Source: Lichenostomus cassidix
Taxonomy: Eukaryota; Chordata; Aves; Passeriformes; Meliphagidae
Length of the DNA stretch: 64,000 bases
Direction of reading: 5' to 3'
NCBI GenBank assembly: GCA_008360975.2
Contig: CM039193.1
Location: forward strand, 10,902,501 to 10,966,500
Shown: piece after piece, positions 50,101 to 61,900 of the stretch
Layout of the letters: each line of letters opens with the position of its first letter
How positions within the stretch are numbered: position 1 is the stretch's first letter
Made by a program: the position numbers and the translations under genes
The notes under the pieces: model-generated
Databases searched by the model: none
What the model saw: only the letters and a program-made list of their open reading frames with translations
What the model was told of the DNA's origin: nothing

Positions 50101-52080
50101 AGTGAGGTGTCTTACCAAATGTCACATCTTAATTTCCCAATTTGTAATTAATTTTAAAACTTTGTAAGCTAACAGAAAAGACCTTTCTAAATACTGAATT
50201 AAAGTGCTTATGTATGTCTTCATCAGATTCCTTCTTCTTGATATTGGGGATTTAAATTACTCATTTCACAGGTAGTATGTGCACTCTAATATTTCCTCAA
50301 GTGATATGTGGCCACATCAGATCCACAGGCTCTCACATCCTGGAGACAGAGGTATATTCTGAGTGGTAACAACAAAGCTATAGGTATTGGGGTTTTTCCT
50401 TCCCTCTACAGAACGACAACTGCTTCCCTATCTAGAGGGTTGAAAATATTTTCTGTATCTAAAAGGAGAAAACTAAACCCCCATTTCTGCCTTACACCTC
50501 TCCTTCTTGCAGGTCACTCAGGTGTAAAAGAAGGGCGACCATTGTTATGTGAGGAGTGGAATTAAATCCATTTTTCCTGCAGATTTTTATCCTCCTTCCT
50601 TAGCTATCCTTAACAGAAAGAATTATCCTTTTTCATCATTCATGAGTTCTATCCAGTATCTTTCTAAACTCTGGCTGAGCAAAATGCATCTCTGTGTTAA
50701 GTTGGCAGACCAAAATGGATCTCACCTGAGCTCTGCTGTGGCCTCTTACATTGTGAGTGCTGAATGGGACCTCCTTGACCTCATTGCCAGTTGTCTCAAG
50801 ACTTGTGAAAACTTTTAGACCTTTCTACTTTGTCAAGGCTTGTTGAGAAATGGCTGTTATTTTAGATGTTTTGGAAGGACCTCTGGATAATGCCTTTTCT
50901 AGTTGAGAATCAGACCTTTTCCTGCTTCTTCCTTCTGAATGATCTAATAATGCTAAAAGAAAAGAAGTAAAGGGTAGGTAATATGATACAGGGATATTTG
51001 TATAGATTCTAACTGTTTAGGGCCTTATGGGAATTGATGAAAACTTTCCCTTCCCTTTGCAAGTGCATATTGCTGTAACAGATTCAGCACAAGGAAGTGT
51101 ATATGAACCTTATGATTTAACAGGAAACTATTCAAAGCCTGGGAACTTGGTCTGAAAAGTGACATTATGCTTAATTTGGCTCCCATGACAGAGCTCCCAT
51201 CAGGCTGAACTATTCTGCTCAAGAAGCTGATTAGCCAGGGTAGCTCAGTATTCCTTGTGAGTTCACATCTTTCCTTTAGGGAGACAGTTGTCTCTCAAAT
51301 AGCACTGACTGCTAAGAAGAAATGCCATTTCCCTCCCCCCTTTTCATTCAGTCATTGATTCTGTCATCTTGACTTCCTTGTTCTTGGGAAGGAGGAGTAA
51401 TTTGCATCCAGCTATAAACCTAACTCTTTTATATTGACAGTGTTGTTATATAAAGCATCTTTCTTTTTAAGAAAAAGCTTGGAGTTCGGAGTCAAAGTCT
51501 AAAACCCAAATCCATACTGTTGACAGAAGCCTTAGGCATGTCATTTTACACTTCTGGCTCATTTATTAGTTATTCAGATGTGAATTGCTATTAGCAATAT
51601 GTATTACTTCATAGGGTGAGCAGAAAAGCAACAGCACTGCTCTCAAAAAAAAAAAAAAGTAGAATATAGTACAAGTCTAGCCTACTTTGACACCTCTGGG
51701 AAGTCTGTCAGGCAGTATTGGTTTCTTGGTTTGTAAACAGGTGTTATCATCTGAAGAGGTACTTTTTTGGCTCCTTAGTCACCATTGAAATGGTGAGCAC
51801 ATGTGTTAAGCTTTGTCCTGTAGTGCATTTGACCCCCTGTGCTTCCTGGGTTATCAGTTAAGTGATATGAATCATTGAAATGATCCTGCCCTTAGCCTCT
51901 GAAGCTGTCAGGCCAGTCCAATGTTCATCCACCTGTTGTTTGTTTTGGTGGTAGCAGCGGTGGTTTTCATGAGAACTGTTCATCAGTGTTAATAATCTTG
52001 CATGCTTCATCTGTTAAAGGTATGATTCTTAAAAAAGCATCTTACCCAACTTAAATATACTTTTACAGCAAAATTAATTG
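47161..52080. other. Intergenic DNA between RUVBL1 and EEFSEC
   Basis: This is AT-rich unique sequence without a convincing gene. There is a short purine/GT microsatellite near 49715-49745. Open frames are short. No tRNA, microRNA-like hairpin or clear repeat was recognised. Confidence 0.5.
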
Positions 52081-52430
52081 TGCAAGCCTAGAATTTATTA
52101 AGCGAAACGAGCGGAAATGATCCAAAGGTGACCTGCTTTTTCACGCGGGTTTACAATGTCCATGCGACTTTTAAATAACGCGTGGTCACCGCAGTTCCAG
52201 CAGCACCGGGGGGCCGAATGGAGCGGGTGATGTGACAGTGAGAGGGTTTAATCAGCCCTGCAGGGTCTAATTAGCGTGGGCGAGATGAGCCAAGGTGCGG
52301 ATGCCCAGGTCAATTAGTGACCCTTCGCAGCGCTGCGGGCTGCAGGCCGGGCACACAGCTGGGAGAGGGCTCACCTGCTGAGCGTGTGCTAACCTGCTCA
52401 TGATCACCGTACCCCGCTAAATTGCCTCTC
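52081..52430 (+). promoter_or_regulatory. EEFSEC: Upstream regulatory block of EEFSEC
   Basis: CpG content rises from about 52100. The stretch holds homeobox-type words (AAAATTAATTG, TCTAATTAGC, GTCAATTAGTG), a canonical EGR1 site GCGTGGGCG at 52274-52282, and AAAGGTGACC near 52123, a nuclear-receptor-like half site. It looks like conserved promoter-proximal DNA. Function is inferred. Confidence 0.5.
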
Positions 52431-52494
52431 CGTGCCGGGGCTGCCCGGCAGGCGCAGCGCAGGGCAGACAGGTGAGCCGGGTGTTTGCGGGGCC

Positions 52495-52580
52495 GGCGGG
52501 TTAGATCCGACCCGCGCTGGCCCCGAGCAGCCCGGCGGGCGGGTTAGACCCGACCCGCGCTGGCCCCGAGCAGCCCGGCG
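52495..52580. repeat. 43-bp tandem duplication in the EEFSEC promoter
   Basis: GGCGGGTTAGATCCGACCCG and the following GCGCTGGCCCCGAGCAGCC form a 43-bp unit at 52495-52537. It is repeated at 52538-52580 with a single difference (GATCC versus GACCC), about 120-210 bp upstream of the ATG. Confidence 0.95.
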
Positions 52581-52702
52581 GGCTCTGCCCTGCCTCTGCC
52601 CGCCGGCTCACCTCACCCTCCCCGGGCGGGCGGAACGGCGGCGGCACGGCCCGCGTTGCCGCGGGGCGCTGTGGGGACGGACCGGGCGGGTGCAGCGCCG
52701 CC

Positions 52703-52973
52703 ATGGCCGCCCGCGTCCTGAACGTGAACGTGGGAGTGCTGGGCCACATCGACAGCGGCAAGACGGCGCTGGCGCGGGCGCTCAGCACCACCGGCTCCAC
52801 CGCCGCCTTCGACCGGGCCCCGCAGAGCCGCGCGCGGGGCATCACGCTGGACCTGGGCTTCTCCTGCCTGCGCACCGCGCTGCCGCCGCAGCTGGGCCCG
52901 GGGCCCGGCGAGCTGCAGTTCACGCTGGTCGACTGCCCGGGGCACGCCTCCCTCATCCGCACCATCATCGGCG
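52703..52973 (+). CDS. EEFSEC: EEFSEC coding exon 1: selenocysteine-specific elongation factor (partial gene)
   Basis: EEFSEC is the GTPase that delivers Sec-tRNA to ribosomes paused at UGA codons read as selenocysteine, working with SECISBP2. The ATG has an ideal GCCGCCATGG context. The exon encodes 90 codons plus one base: the start of the EF-Tu-like G domain, with G1 GHIDSGKT (14-21), the G2 threonine in RGITLDLGF (T48), and G3 DCPGH (77-81), ending TIIGG across the GTAAGG donor. The segment between LGFSC and TLVDC is clearly shorter than the mammalian one I recall, which has an acidic, proline-rich insert. Later exons are outside the window. Confidence 0.97.
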
Positions 52974-55900
52974 GTAAGGGGCGCGCCTCGGGGGCTGTCG
53001 CGGCTCCCGGGGTGCCCTGGCCCTGGCTGGGCTCCGCGGGGCTGTACCGCCCTGTCCGTGCTGCGAACCGCTGGCACTCGGGCTGTCCGGCTGTGCCCAG
53101 CCGCGGGGACGGGGTTGGCAGGCTTTTCGCGAAACTTAGGGCTTTGTCACACTTCGGCGTAGCTGCCTTTCAAATAAAGAACCGGTGCTCGTAGGAGAGC
53201 AGTTTGTAGATGTGAGTTCTTGGGTTGCTGTTTGGATGGCTAGGTGTGCTCGGCTTTCTTACACTTATCGGGAGAAAAAAAAATATTTATTGTATATAGA
53301 GGCCCTATTAACGGCATTGAAGGGCCCTATAATTTCTGTCTTCTTGCCTGTTAAAGCTGTCTGAGTTTGAGGTTGAGAGCTGTGATGGAGTTTTTGCACA
53401 TGCCTGTGTTGTCTTGGAGGACCAGGAAGTTCTAACATGATAATATTAGGCTTAGAAACAATTTCGTGGAATTTGGTAACTTTTCATTTCAGTCTTCGTA
53501 AGGTTATATTGGAAGGTCAATCTGGTTTGCATTAGAACTGATTTAAAATTAGTTCACCTTGTTCTGTCTCCCTCTTCCAGAAAGCATTAGGAGGTGGTCG
53601 GTGCTTGGCTAAGGATATGATGGAGTCACAGCTGCAGGAGTTTAAAGTAGTCACAGGTTGATGCAACTGCGGGGATCAGCCTGCAAGTTGTTAGCTCCTC
53701 TGTGTTTCCTCTGCTGGTGTCTCTTTAGTGACAGCTTGGCGGTACTTTTGTAGGACAGTGTTTCTTCTCGGCTAGACTGGGGTGCAGACAGAGTTACTGT
53801 TCATGATGTATGAATTTGACATCCCTTTAGAGGGTTGTGTTGTTTGTAAGTTTTGTTATATTCTTTGTGCCTCAGATAGTAAATACTTATTTATTTGTCA
53901 GTTTCACCAGCAGTAAAATCCTCTGTATCATCAATGGGTGCTCCACAGCTGTAAGAGGAGTGACTGTGTGCCTAATTTCAGAAACCTGTGGTCTTGTAGT
54001 AATCTCTTGTCCTTGACAATCCCTTATCATTCTTCAGTAATTTTAAGCACCTGATTGTCTTCTGAAGTGCAAAGTTGACTTTGGCAAATGTTTCTTGGAT
54101 GTACTGAGGAGTTCACTTCAGTGACAGACTTCAGTGACTTCAGGAGACACTTCAGTGGCATTCCTTTCTGCCAGAAGCAGCTAATCTGAATGGTGTAAAC
54201 TTTCTCATGAGGTGGACATGGGAAAACTTATGTCAGCTTTAACCAGTTTTGGTTTTCAGTAACTTTAACACTTACATGGGGCAGTTTTTTGATACACAGA
54301 CTTCTCATTGCTTTCTGTTGTTTTTATGAAAGTCTTCAAAGTATTTAGTCACAGCTGCCCACATCAGCTGAACAAGTTATTCAGATTTGCTTATCAATAG
54401 GTTGTGCAGGGAGAAGGAAGACATGGACTGCATGAGATGACATGATAGTTTTCCTCCCACCAGAAGTGATTCTTTACAGATGGTAGTTCAGACACATAAG
54501 CACATCAAACTGGCTTAGTTCCAGTTATAGCAAGTTATGTATCTTACTGAAAACAGTTGATTAGTGTGACTTACTGCAATTCTGCATGTTAAGAAAGAGT
54601 TGTAGATAAAATGAACTATTGTGTTAATAGTTTAAAGAATTGGGAAGTTCAGTTTTCTGCTTGATAACATAGATGTATCTTGATAGTGGATGCTTTTTTT
54701 TTTTGTTTTTACCACCAGGTTTGAAAGGTAAAACCTTGATGTTAAAACCTGATCTGTGCCTGTGGGACTATTTAGGTGCTTACAGGTTTGGTGAAACTCA
54801 AACTGAAGTGTAGCATGTCTTGTGTAACAGGATACATTCTTTGGTGTTCATGTGTGTTTTCATATTGGTAACTATTTCACCACTTCAGGGATGGAAAGTG
54901 AGTCCTCCCAAATAATGATTCTTGAAAAATTTAGGTTATTTTCATCTACTTCCTTGTCACTGTGTGTTAAGGGTTCACCATTCCAAACATTTTCTGTGCA
55001 GTCAGGAATGCTACTACTCTTTTTTTTTTTGGTGGAATCTGTGATTTCCCTGTTACTACACGTTTTCTCTATATATGGTTTTTAAATAAGACGTAAGTGC
55101 AAAGAACTATATCTTCTGGCGTTTATTCTGTACCTCAGATTTCCCATACCTCTTTAAAATGTCACTGCTCTGAATTCAAATCCTGGAGTAGCTATGGGTA
55201 GAAGTTAACCTACAGGAAAAACTAGACTTAGGATGGCTGTGGACACCAAGGGAGCTGGATGTGAGGATTTGGAAGGTAGAATGACAAGAGAGGGCTGCTT
55301 CAGAGCTCTGTGTTAGTCATGTGCATGCAGGCTTTGCAGCTATGAAAATGTTATTTCACCTTCTTATTGTTTGAAGTTCTCTTTTTTTGCTGAAAGTGAG
55401 TGATCCCATCTCAGGGAAACACTGTCTTGCTGTGGCTGGGTTGTTCACCAGTATTGTTCACTCAGGTCTCCCATGAGGTGAGGAGCTCAAGGGTTTCCTT
55501 CTGAGCAGTCACTTTCTGGCTCTTCTTTCCCGAGTGCCATTTTCACCAGTGGTGTCTCAAGTTATCTGTCTCTTATCTGTCGTCTTTTCTGTGCTCCCAG
55601 AGTGCTCTCAGGGTTAACTCCTTTGCTGTACAATGCTGATAATTTGCTTACAGATTAAATGTTGCTATTTACCATTTCTAAACATATTTCTGTTTGTAGC
55701 TAATTCCTGAAGTGAATTTTTTCATGCCTGAATCTAGTATTGCATTTTTGTCATGCTATGCCAGGTAGTGCTTGACCTTGTGAATACTTCTCAGTCACTC
55801 ACAAGATACTTGTTCAGACACAATACCTTAGGATGAAATGAATGCAGAATATTTGAGCAGTAACCAAATGGAATGAAAAATGGAAGTTGTATTTCATTCT

Positions 55901-58900
55901 GTGTGGCTACATTTTTCTTGCGAAGCTTGTCCTTGAAAACAAAATATATCAAATGTTAAATCAAAAGTGTTTTGTTTTGGGTTGTTTTTTCTTTCTTTAC
56001 TTGCATGCTGGGAATTGGAAATGTTGCAGACAGTTTCAACCAAGATGTTTTGTTTGAATTTTAGCTGGAAGGTGATAGTCAAGGTTGGAATGGAATAAAT
56101 AATAGTCACTTGATGTACTACATCATGCATTTCACTTGTATTTAAACCATACTGTTTTATATTCTTTTAAGGCTCTAATGTGTCTGTGGCAGGAAGGTAT
56201 TAAGTTATTGTGGGTAGCTGTATGGCTTGGACTGTGCAACGTATTTCATTTTGTCTTACTCTTTCAAACAACAAGAACAGAACCTTTATTTTAAAATCAT
56301 TTCAGACTTTTCATGTGGTTTAGCAGGATCTTGTCTCAAGCAATGCAACAAGAACAGTATTTAAAGCCATTTGTGTCTGGCTTGCTAAGGGGAGCAAACA
56401 AACCTGAGTAACTGAAACTCAAAGGCCAATTCTTGTCACAAGCAGTAAGAAGTACCAACATCAGCTTTACCCTTACTTTGTGCACTAAAGGAATGACTGC
56501 AAGATACATGACTGATATTTTTGTCATTACTGCCTTCTTCTGTTGCTGTAGAGATTTAGGGTGGTATTTTTGGTAAAATTTCACACTAAGATGGGGTAGT
56601 TTCTGTCACAGTACTATGGGTTTCTTTAAAAGATCCTGTTCTTTTGTTAATGTTCGGCTCCTGATCTTCCCCAAAGCTGATGTTAATGTCTTTGAAATAA
56701 AATAAGAGTTGCTTTTACATTTGTTTGTCACAGACCTGTGCACCCAGTAGGGTCTGGAATAGTTTCTCAAATGAGTTCAGCAGGAAGGGATGCCTGCAGA
56801 GAGGTTAGACAAGTTAATCTGCCAGAAGAAATCCAATCCCCATATTTCATTTTAAGACCACTTTGCGTAGCAAAGTAGTTTAAGCAGTAGCAGATTTTTT
56901 CCTTGCTGATGGTTAATTTCATGCCCTACAAAGGGTCAGCACACTAATACAGGAGAACATGATTACCTCATCCCAGCTTCCCCCACACAGGCAGCCAAGG
57001 GATACTGAGTGTTTGCCTTAGGTGAGCTGTTGTCAGATGCCCTTTATCTGTTTGATTTTGAGATGGGTCCTCAAAAGAACTTCTAAATCAGAAAATTGTC
57101 TTTCCCCCCCCCCCATGAAGTTCAAAGGACAGAGTATCCTTATAGGATTTTAATTGGAAAGCTACTGCCTGACCCTGGTTGTCTAAACCTGGGCCGGGGG
57201 AGGAGCTCTGACAAACTTGTAGTTTTGTAATCCTCATGCCTGTCTGAACCTTTGACCTTTTTGCTTTATAACTAGAGCTTCATTGTCACCATTTGTCCCT
57301 GCAGTTCCTTTCAAAGAAAACTGCCTTGCAAGTGTCTGTTTCCACTTTGCTGCTGTGTTCTGCTAAGGAAGGGTATTAATTCATACCTGATACATTGGAG
57401 GGGCCAAGACTTTTGAACTTGCACTAGAGCTTGGGGAGGGGGAAATGAGCATAGCAAAAGCATGTCTTGCTGATGCAAATGAGTACAATGAAAACAGGCT
57501 TGGGAGATCAAGGGAAATGTGGTCTTGCTACCAGCATTCAAATTCAGTCAGACGCAGATTATTTGTAAGATTAGCATATCACAAAAAAATCCCCACCTTT
57601 TATCACAGATTAGTTGTTTTGCTGAGTTTGTTGTAAGCTTTTAAGAGGATTTGTAAACTTGGGGTTACCTTTGCATTACTGCGGGGAAAACATGCTTCTG
57701 TTGATGTGAGCTTTTGTTTGTTGAGACCTTTGTGAAGATGTGACAGTTCTTGTTTTTTTCTCTTCTAGGTGAGTGAGCAAGTAGAGTTCTATAGTATAGA
57801 TGTGTGTGTGGATGACTTGCTGTTGAGTGTAGATGTTGAATGAAGGGAAACCTCTGGAGGAAAGAATGCCTTGTGTTGTTTAGTGAATATCATTCTGGTC
57901 AGAGAATAGTCACTGGAGAGTCTTGAGATCTTAGGCTGCCGGTTTGAGCTGAGAGTAACATAATAATGAACCCTGTTCTGGTGGAAAAAAATTAACATGC
58001 AACTCTTGTGTAGTGTAATTGCTATGCACAAACCTTGATGTAGTGGTTAATGTTATGGAAATACTCGTGGGTCAAGAGACCAGTTAGCACTAGTGTGAAT
58101 GTTTTCGAAAACCTATTAGACTCATTGGGTTCTTGGTGCTTGTGAATTGCTGACACTGCTTTGTATTAATATTTCAAATAAACTTTCTTTCTGTAAATGA
58201 AATTGAAACAATGTTCTTTTTTAAAATCACGTGTAATTTGGCTGGTGCCAAATACTTGTCTGACAACATAAAGGAGTATTTTTATTGACATTTTAAAATG
58301 AAAGCCACTTTAAATTTTTTTTAATTAAGTAGCTATGCATGAAGAAAAGGCAACCAGTATAAAAAATTTTGTTTCATGGAATGTCCCTCTCCACAGCCCC
58401 CGAAGTGAAACTTTGTCTCCTGGATATTGCAGTGCACAAGAGGGCAGTGTTCGCTTGCAATGTAGGATCTTAGGGATAAGTACTCGGGGTAACAGGTCAG
58501 CGTGGGGGGAGTGACCTTACTGTGAATCGAAACAGAATTAACTGGAAGATTTGGAACACAGCTCTGGGTTAATTTTCTCATTCTTAAAGAAAACATCCTT
58601 TGTGTTTTAAGGAAGGTTGGTTTTATTTAATCTATCATTTGGGTAGTGGTTTTTATGCCTTAAGCAATACAAATGTGTGGGGTGTTGTCTTATATGAGAC
58701 ACAGGTAACACAGGTGAGACAAAACAACTGGTTTGATGTGGGAACCATAGAATCTAATGTGCACAATTCTTTTATTTCCTTCACTATGTCTTTTAATAAC
58801 TGGGCAAAAGCAAGCTAGTTGTACTAAATCTGCTTTGAACCACTTCTGTGCGAAATAGGATTTGCTGTGTGAGATTGGGTAGAATGAAACTTGGTGTGGG

Positions 58901-61900
58901 GATGTACCAGGGTACTTTAAAATAGGGTCTTCTGGAATTTTAATCTATCTATATCTTAACTTCGATGGCTCTAACTTCCTATCTATTGCCTTGCTTCTAA
59001 TTTCTGTGTGTTTTGTAAGATGTGACAGTGGGACTGCTGCTATTATTTCTGTTCTATGCCCTTTTCTGCAATTTTGATTTGAAGCTGATTTCCCTATTGA
59101 AGTTACACATGTTCAACAACTTCCTACACTCACACAACAACTCAAAGCTGGAAGAATTTTCTGTTATTTTATGGATCGAAACATTTACAAGGAGGAAGAG
59201 AGCCATTATTTCCTGATATCAAAAGTTATAGTGAATAATCAGGTTCTTTTGCTGCTCTGTACAATCCTGTCAGAAATATACTGACAGGACATTTCTGTGT
59301 TTGGTTTAAAAAATTAAAATAATTATGCATTTCTTATTCTGAAGATGTGATTTATAATGGATTTTTCAATCTTAAATGTAGATTTTTCAGCAGGAGTGGT
59401 TTTTTTGAACCTTGTTTGAATGTTAAATTGCTAATATATGACAAGTTTTCTACAAAGCTTCTGAGTGGTTATGTTTGCTTGCATACAACAAAATTGGGTT
59501 ATTTGACACAAAACGATGACAGCTTCTCAGGAAAACTTAATAACCAAGCACTGTAATGGTAATGATCGTTTTTCTTGTTGCTTTAAAACCAGAATTTCTT
59601 TGTTCCATTATACTGTGTGCAAGCATTCATCGAATAACCACCTTTCATTTCACTTTTGCTTCATGTTTATTCTTGCTTTAAATTATTTTGTAAGCTGTTC
59701 AGAAGAGTGGGGAAACTTTATTAATCAATTTTTAGGTGTTTTAAAATATCAGCTAATGTAGTGAATTATTATAAATAACTGCATAAAATCTAGAGCAACT
59801 TACTGTAAAATATGAAGCATGTTTATAGCTAAAATTACCCTTGTCAAAATAAATTTAAAGCACATTTTTCAAAACAGCATTTTTACTGATGATGGATATG
59901 CATGCTTGCTAAATAGTCCAATTTAGCAATTCAGTGGTCTGCTAATCAACAAACCAGCCTTATAAGGCTCTACTGTATTTGTTCTGCATCTTGATTTAGA
60001 AGTTGTCTTCAACTAGTAGATGCTAGATATAAGTTGAATAATGTGTTGCTTATGTATAAACCCATTTTTAATAGCTAGTTTAGCTTGATGGAGCCATGAA
60101 TTGAACTTCTTTAAGATACTTCTGGTTTGGCTTTTTTTTGTACTAGTAATAATAATGTATGTTCTTGGATGGCTGTTATAAAGTACTATTTATGAAAACC
60201 CCTAGAAAAACAAAATGCAGATGGAAAAATTGAGGTTATAATTGTAAAGCAGACATGGAACAGATATCACTAAGTGAGCAAACCAAACCTGTACACTGTC
60301 ATTGCTGAAGTCTGTTAAGTGTAATAAAAAGTTGTTTTTCCTTGTGGCAGTGAGTTGTTTTCTGTCTGGGAACCCAAAGGTTGGCCTGGCAAGCTGAAGA
60401 GCAAGGACAGATGTTCTGCAGTGGTAATTTCCAGCTGGATTCTTGAACACATTGTGTTCTGTGGGCCACAGCTTGTAATGGAGTAAAACTGATTGAGAGC
60501 TTCAGCAAAGAGACTTGAACAGCTCGTAGGATAGCTGGGATTGCAGAGGTCCTGCACATTCTGTGAGGAAATATTCCTTGTGCTATCTGTAAAATTCAGG
60601 TTAAATAGCTGTTCTGAAGTGCTTCCTTTAAACTAGTTGCTTCCAGAAAGTGTTGCAGGCTAAGTAAATACCAATAATTCTATTTCCCATCTGCTTATCA
60701 ATTATTTTACCAAAATGTTCTTGCACAGTCTATCTAATCTCTTCAAGTGAACATGAAATGTTTAGTGTTGGCTTCCAAATTGAATTACAATCTCGGTTTC
60801 AAACTTAAACTGATTAATTCTACATTGGATTGTAATTTTCAGCATTACCAGCGCTAGGGGTAGTTGGGACCAGACAAACAAGAATAAATAAATATATATA
60901 TATATGTTTAATGTAACAGCAGAAGGAATTGATGAATAGTATAAGGAAAGGAAATGTAATTGAGAGGGTAGCTTAAATAAAAATGAATAAATTGTATTCA
61001 GGAGCATTGTGGAGGTAAAGGATGATAAAGGAGAATAAAAATTGAGGTTAGAATTTTGAGATTAATAGAAGTTGAACTGAGTAGGACTCCAGACTCCCTT
61101 ACCTCAGGAGAGAGGTTATTCATTTGGGCTTATGGTTTTGTCAAGAAACTTCTTTTTTTACTTTGTTATAGAAGGATCATGAGGACTGTTGTGTCCACTG
61201 CAGATCTTTTTTTTTTCTGCAGTGCTGAAAAGTGAATTTAATAGTTGCCTGTAGCACTTTATTGTCTTTTGTGCTTACATTTTCCTTTGTTTTCTGTCTT
61301 ACTTGGGGTGCAATGTATGATCAGCATACAAGAGTATCTGGTATTCTTAGATCTCGGGAGTTTTTTCAATTGTTAAACTTTGCCTTGATTTTTTTTTTTT
61401 TTTTTTCAGCCAAGTTTCACCCATCTTGTTTCCATTAAATGCATTGTATAGCAGGTGAACATACTTTAGATATGATTTTCCTGTATATGTAAAATTTGAA
61501 ATGGTCTTTGAGAACCTGTTGGGTAAAGAAAAGTTACAGAAGTGTTTGAGAGTTGTTGATAGAGCTATTCAGTTATATTAATAAGGATAGGCATGGGAGG
61601 TGTTTTTCTGTCATAGATGTTTATTCATGCTTAAATCTATTTCTCTCACATTAAAAACTAGCCTTCCAGAAGCATTGCTTCGGGAAAGAAAGTTTTCCAA
61701 AGTATGCAAAAACTGCATTTCAGAGAGAAAAACAAAATTGTAGCCTTCTTTTTTTAGGATCAAGAAGAGGGGGAGAGAAAATGGTTTCCTTGTATTTGAC
61801 TGTGCTGTTGGATGGAAGACAAAGCTCAGTCTCTCTTGCTGACTAATGTCATCATCAAGGCATTTTTTTCTCCCACAGAGCAATTTTGTCTCCATTGAGA

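Noticed and set aside
52432..52977. 181-codon plus-strand and 155-codon minus-strand frames overlapping EEFSEC exon 1
   Set aside because: They are out-of-frame shadows of the exon and its GC-rich promoter. The EEFSEC frame alone carries the GTPase motifs.
55165..55195. Possible tRNA B-box (ATTCAAATCCTGG)
   Set aside because: There is no matching A-box or cloverleaf upstream.
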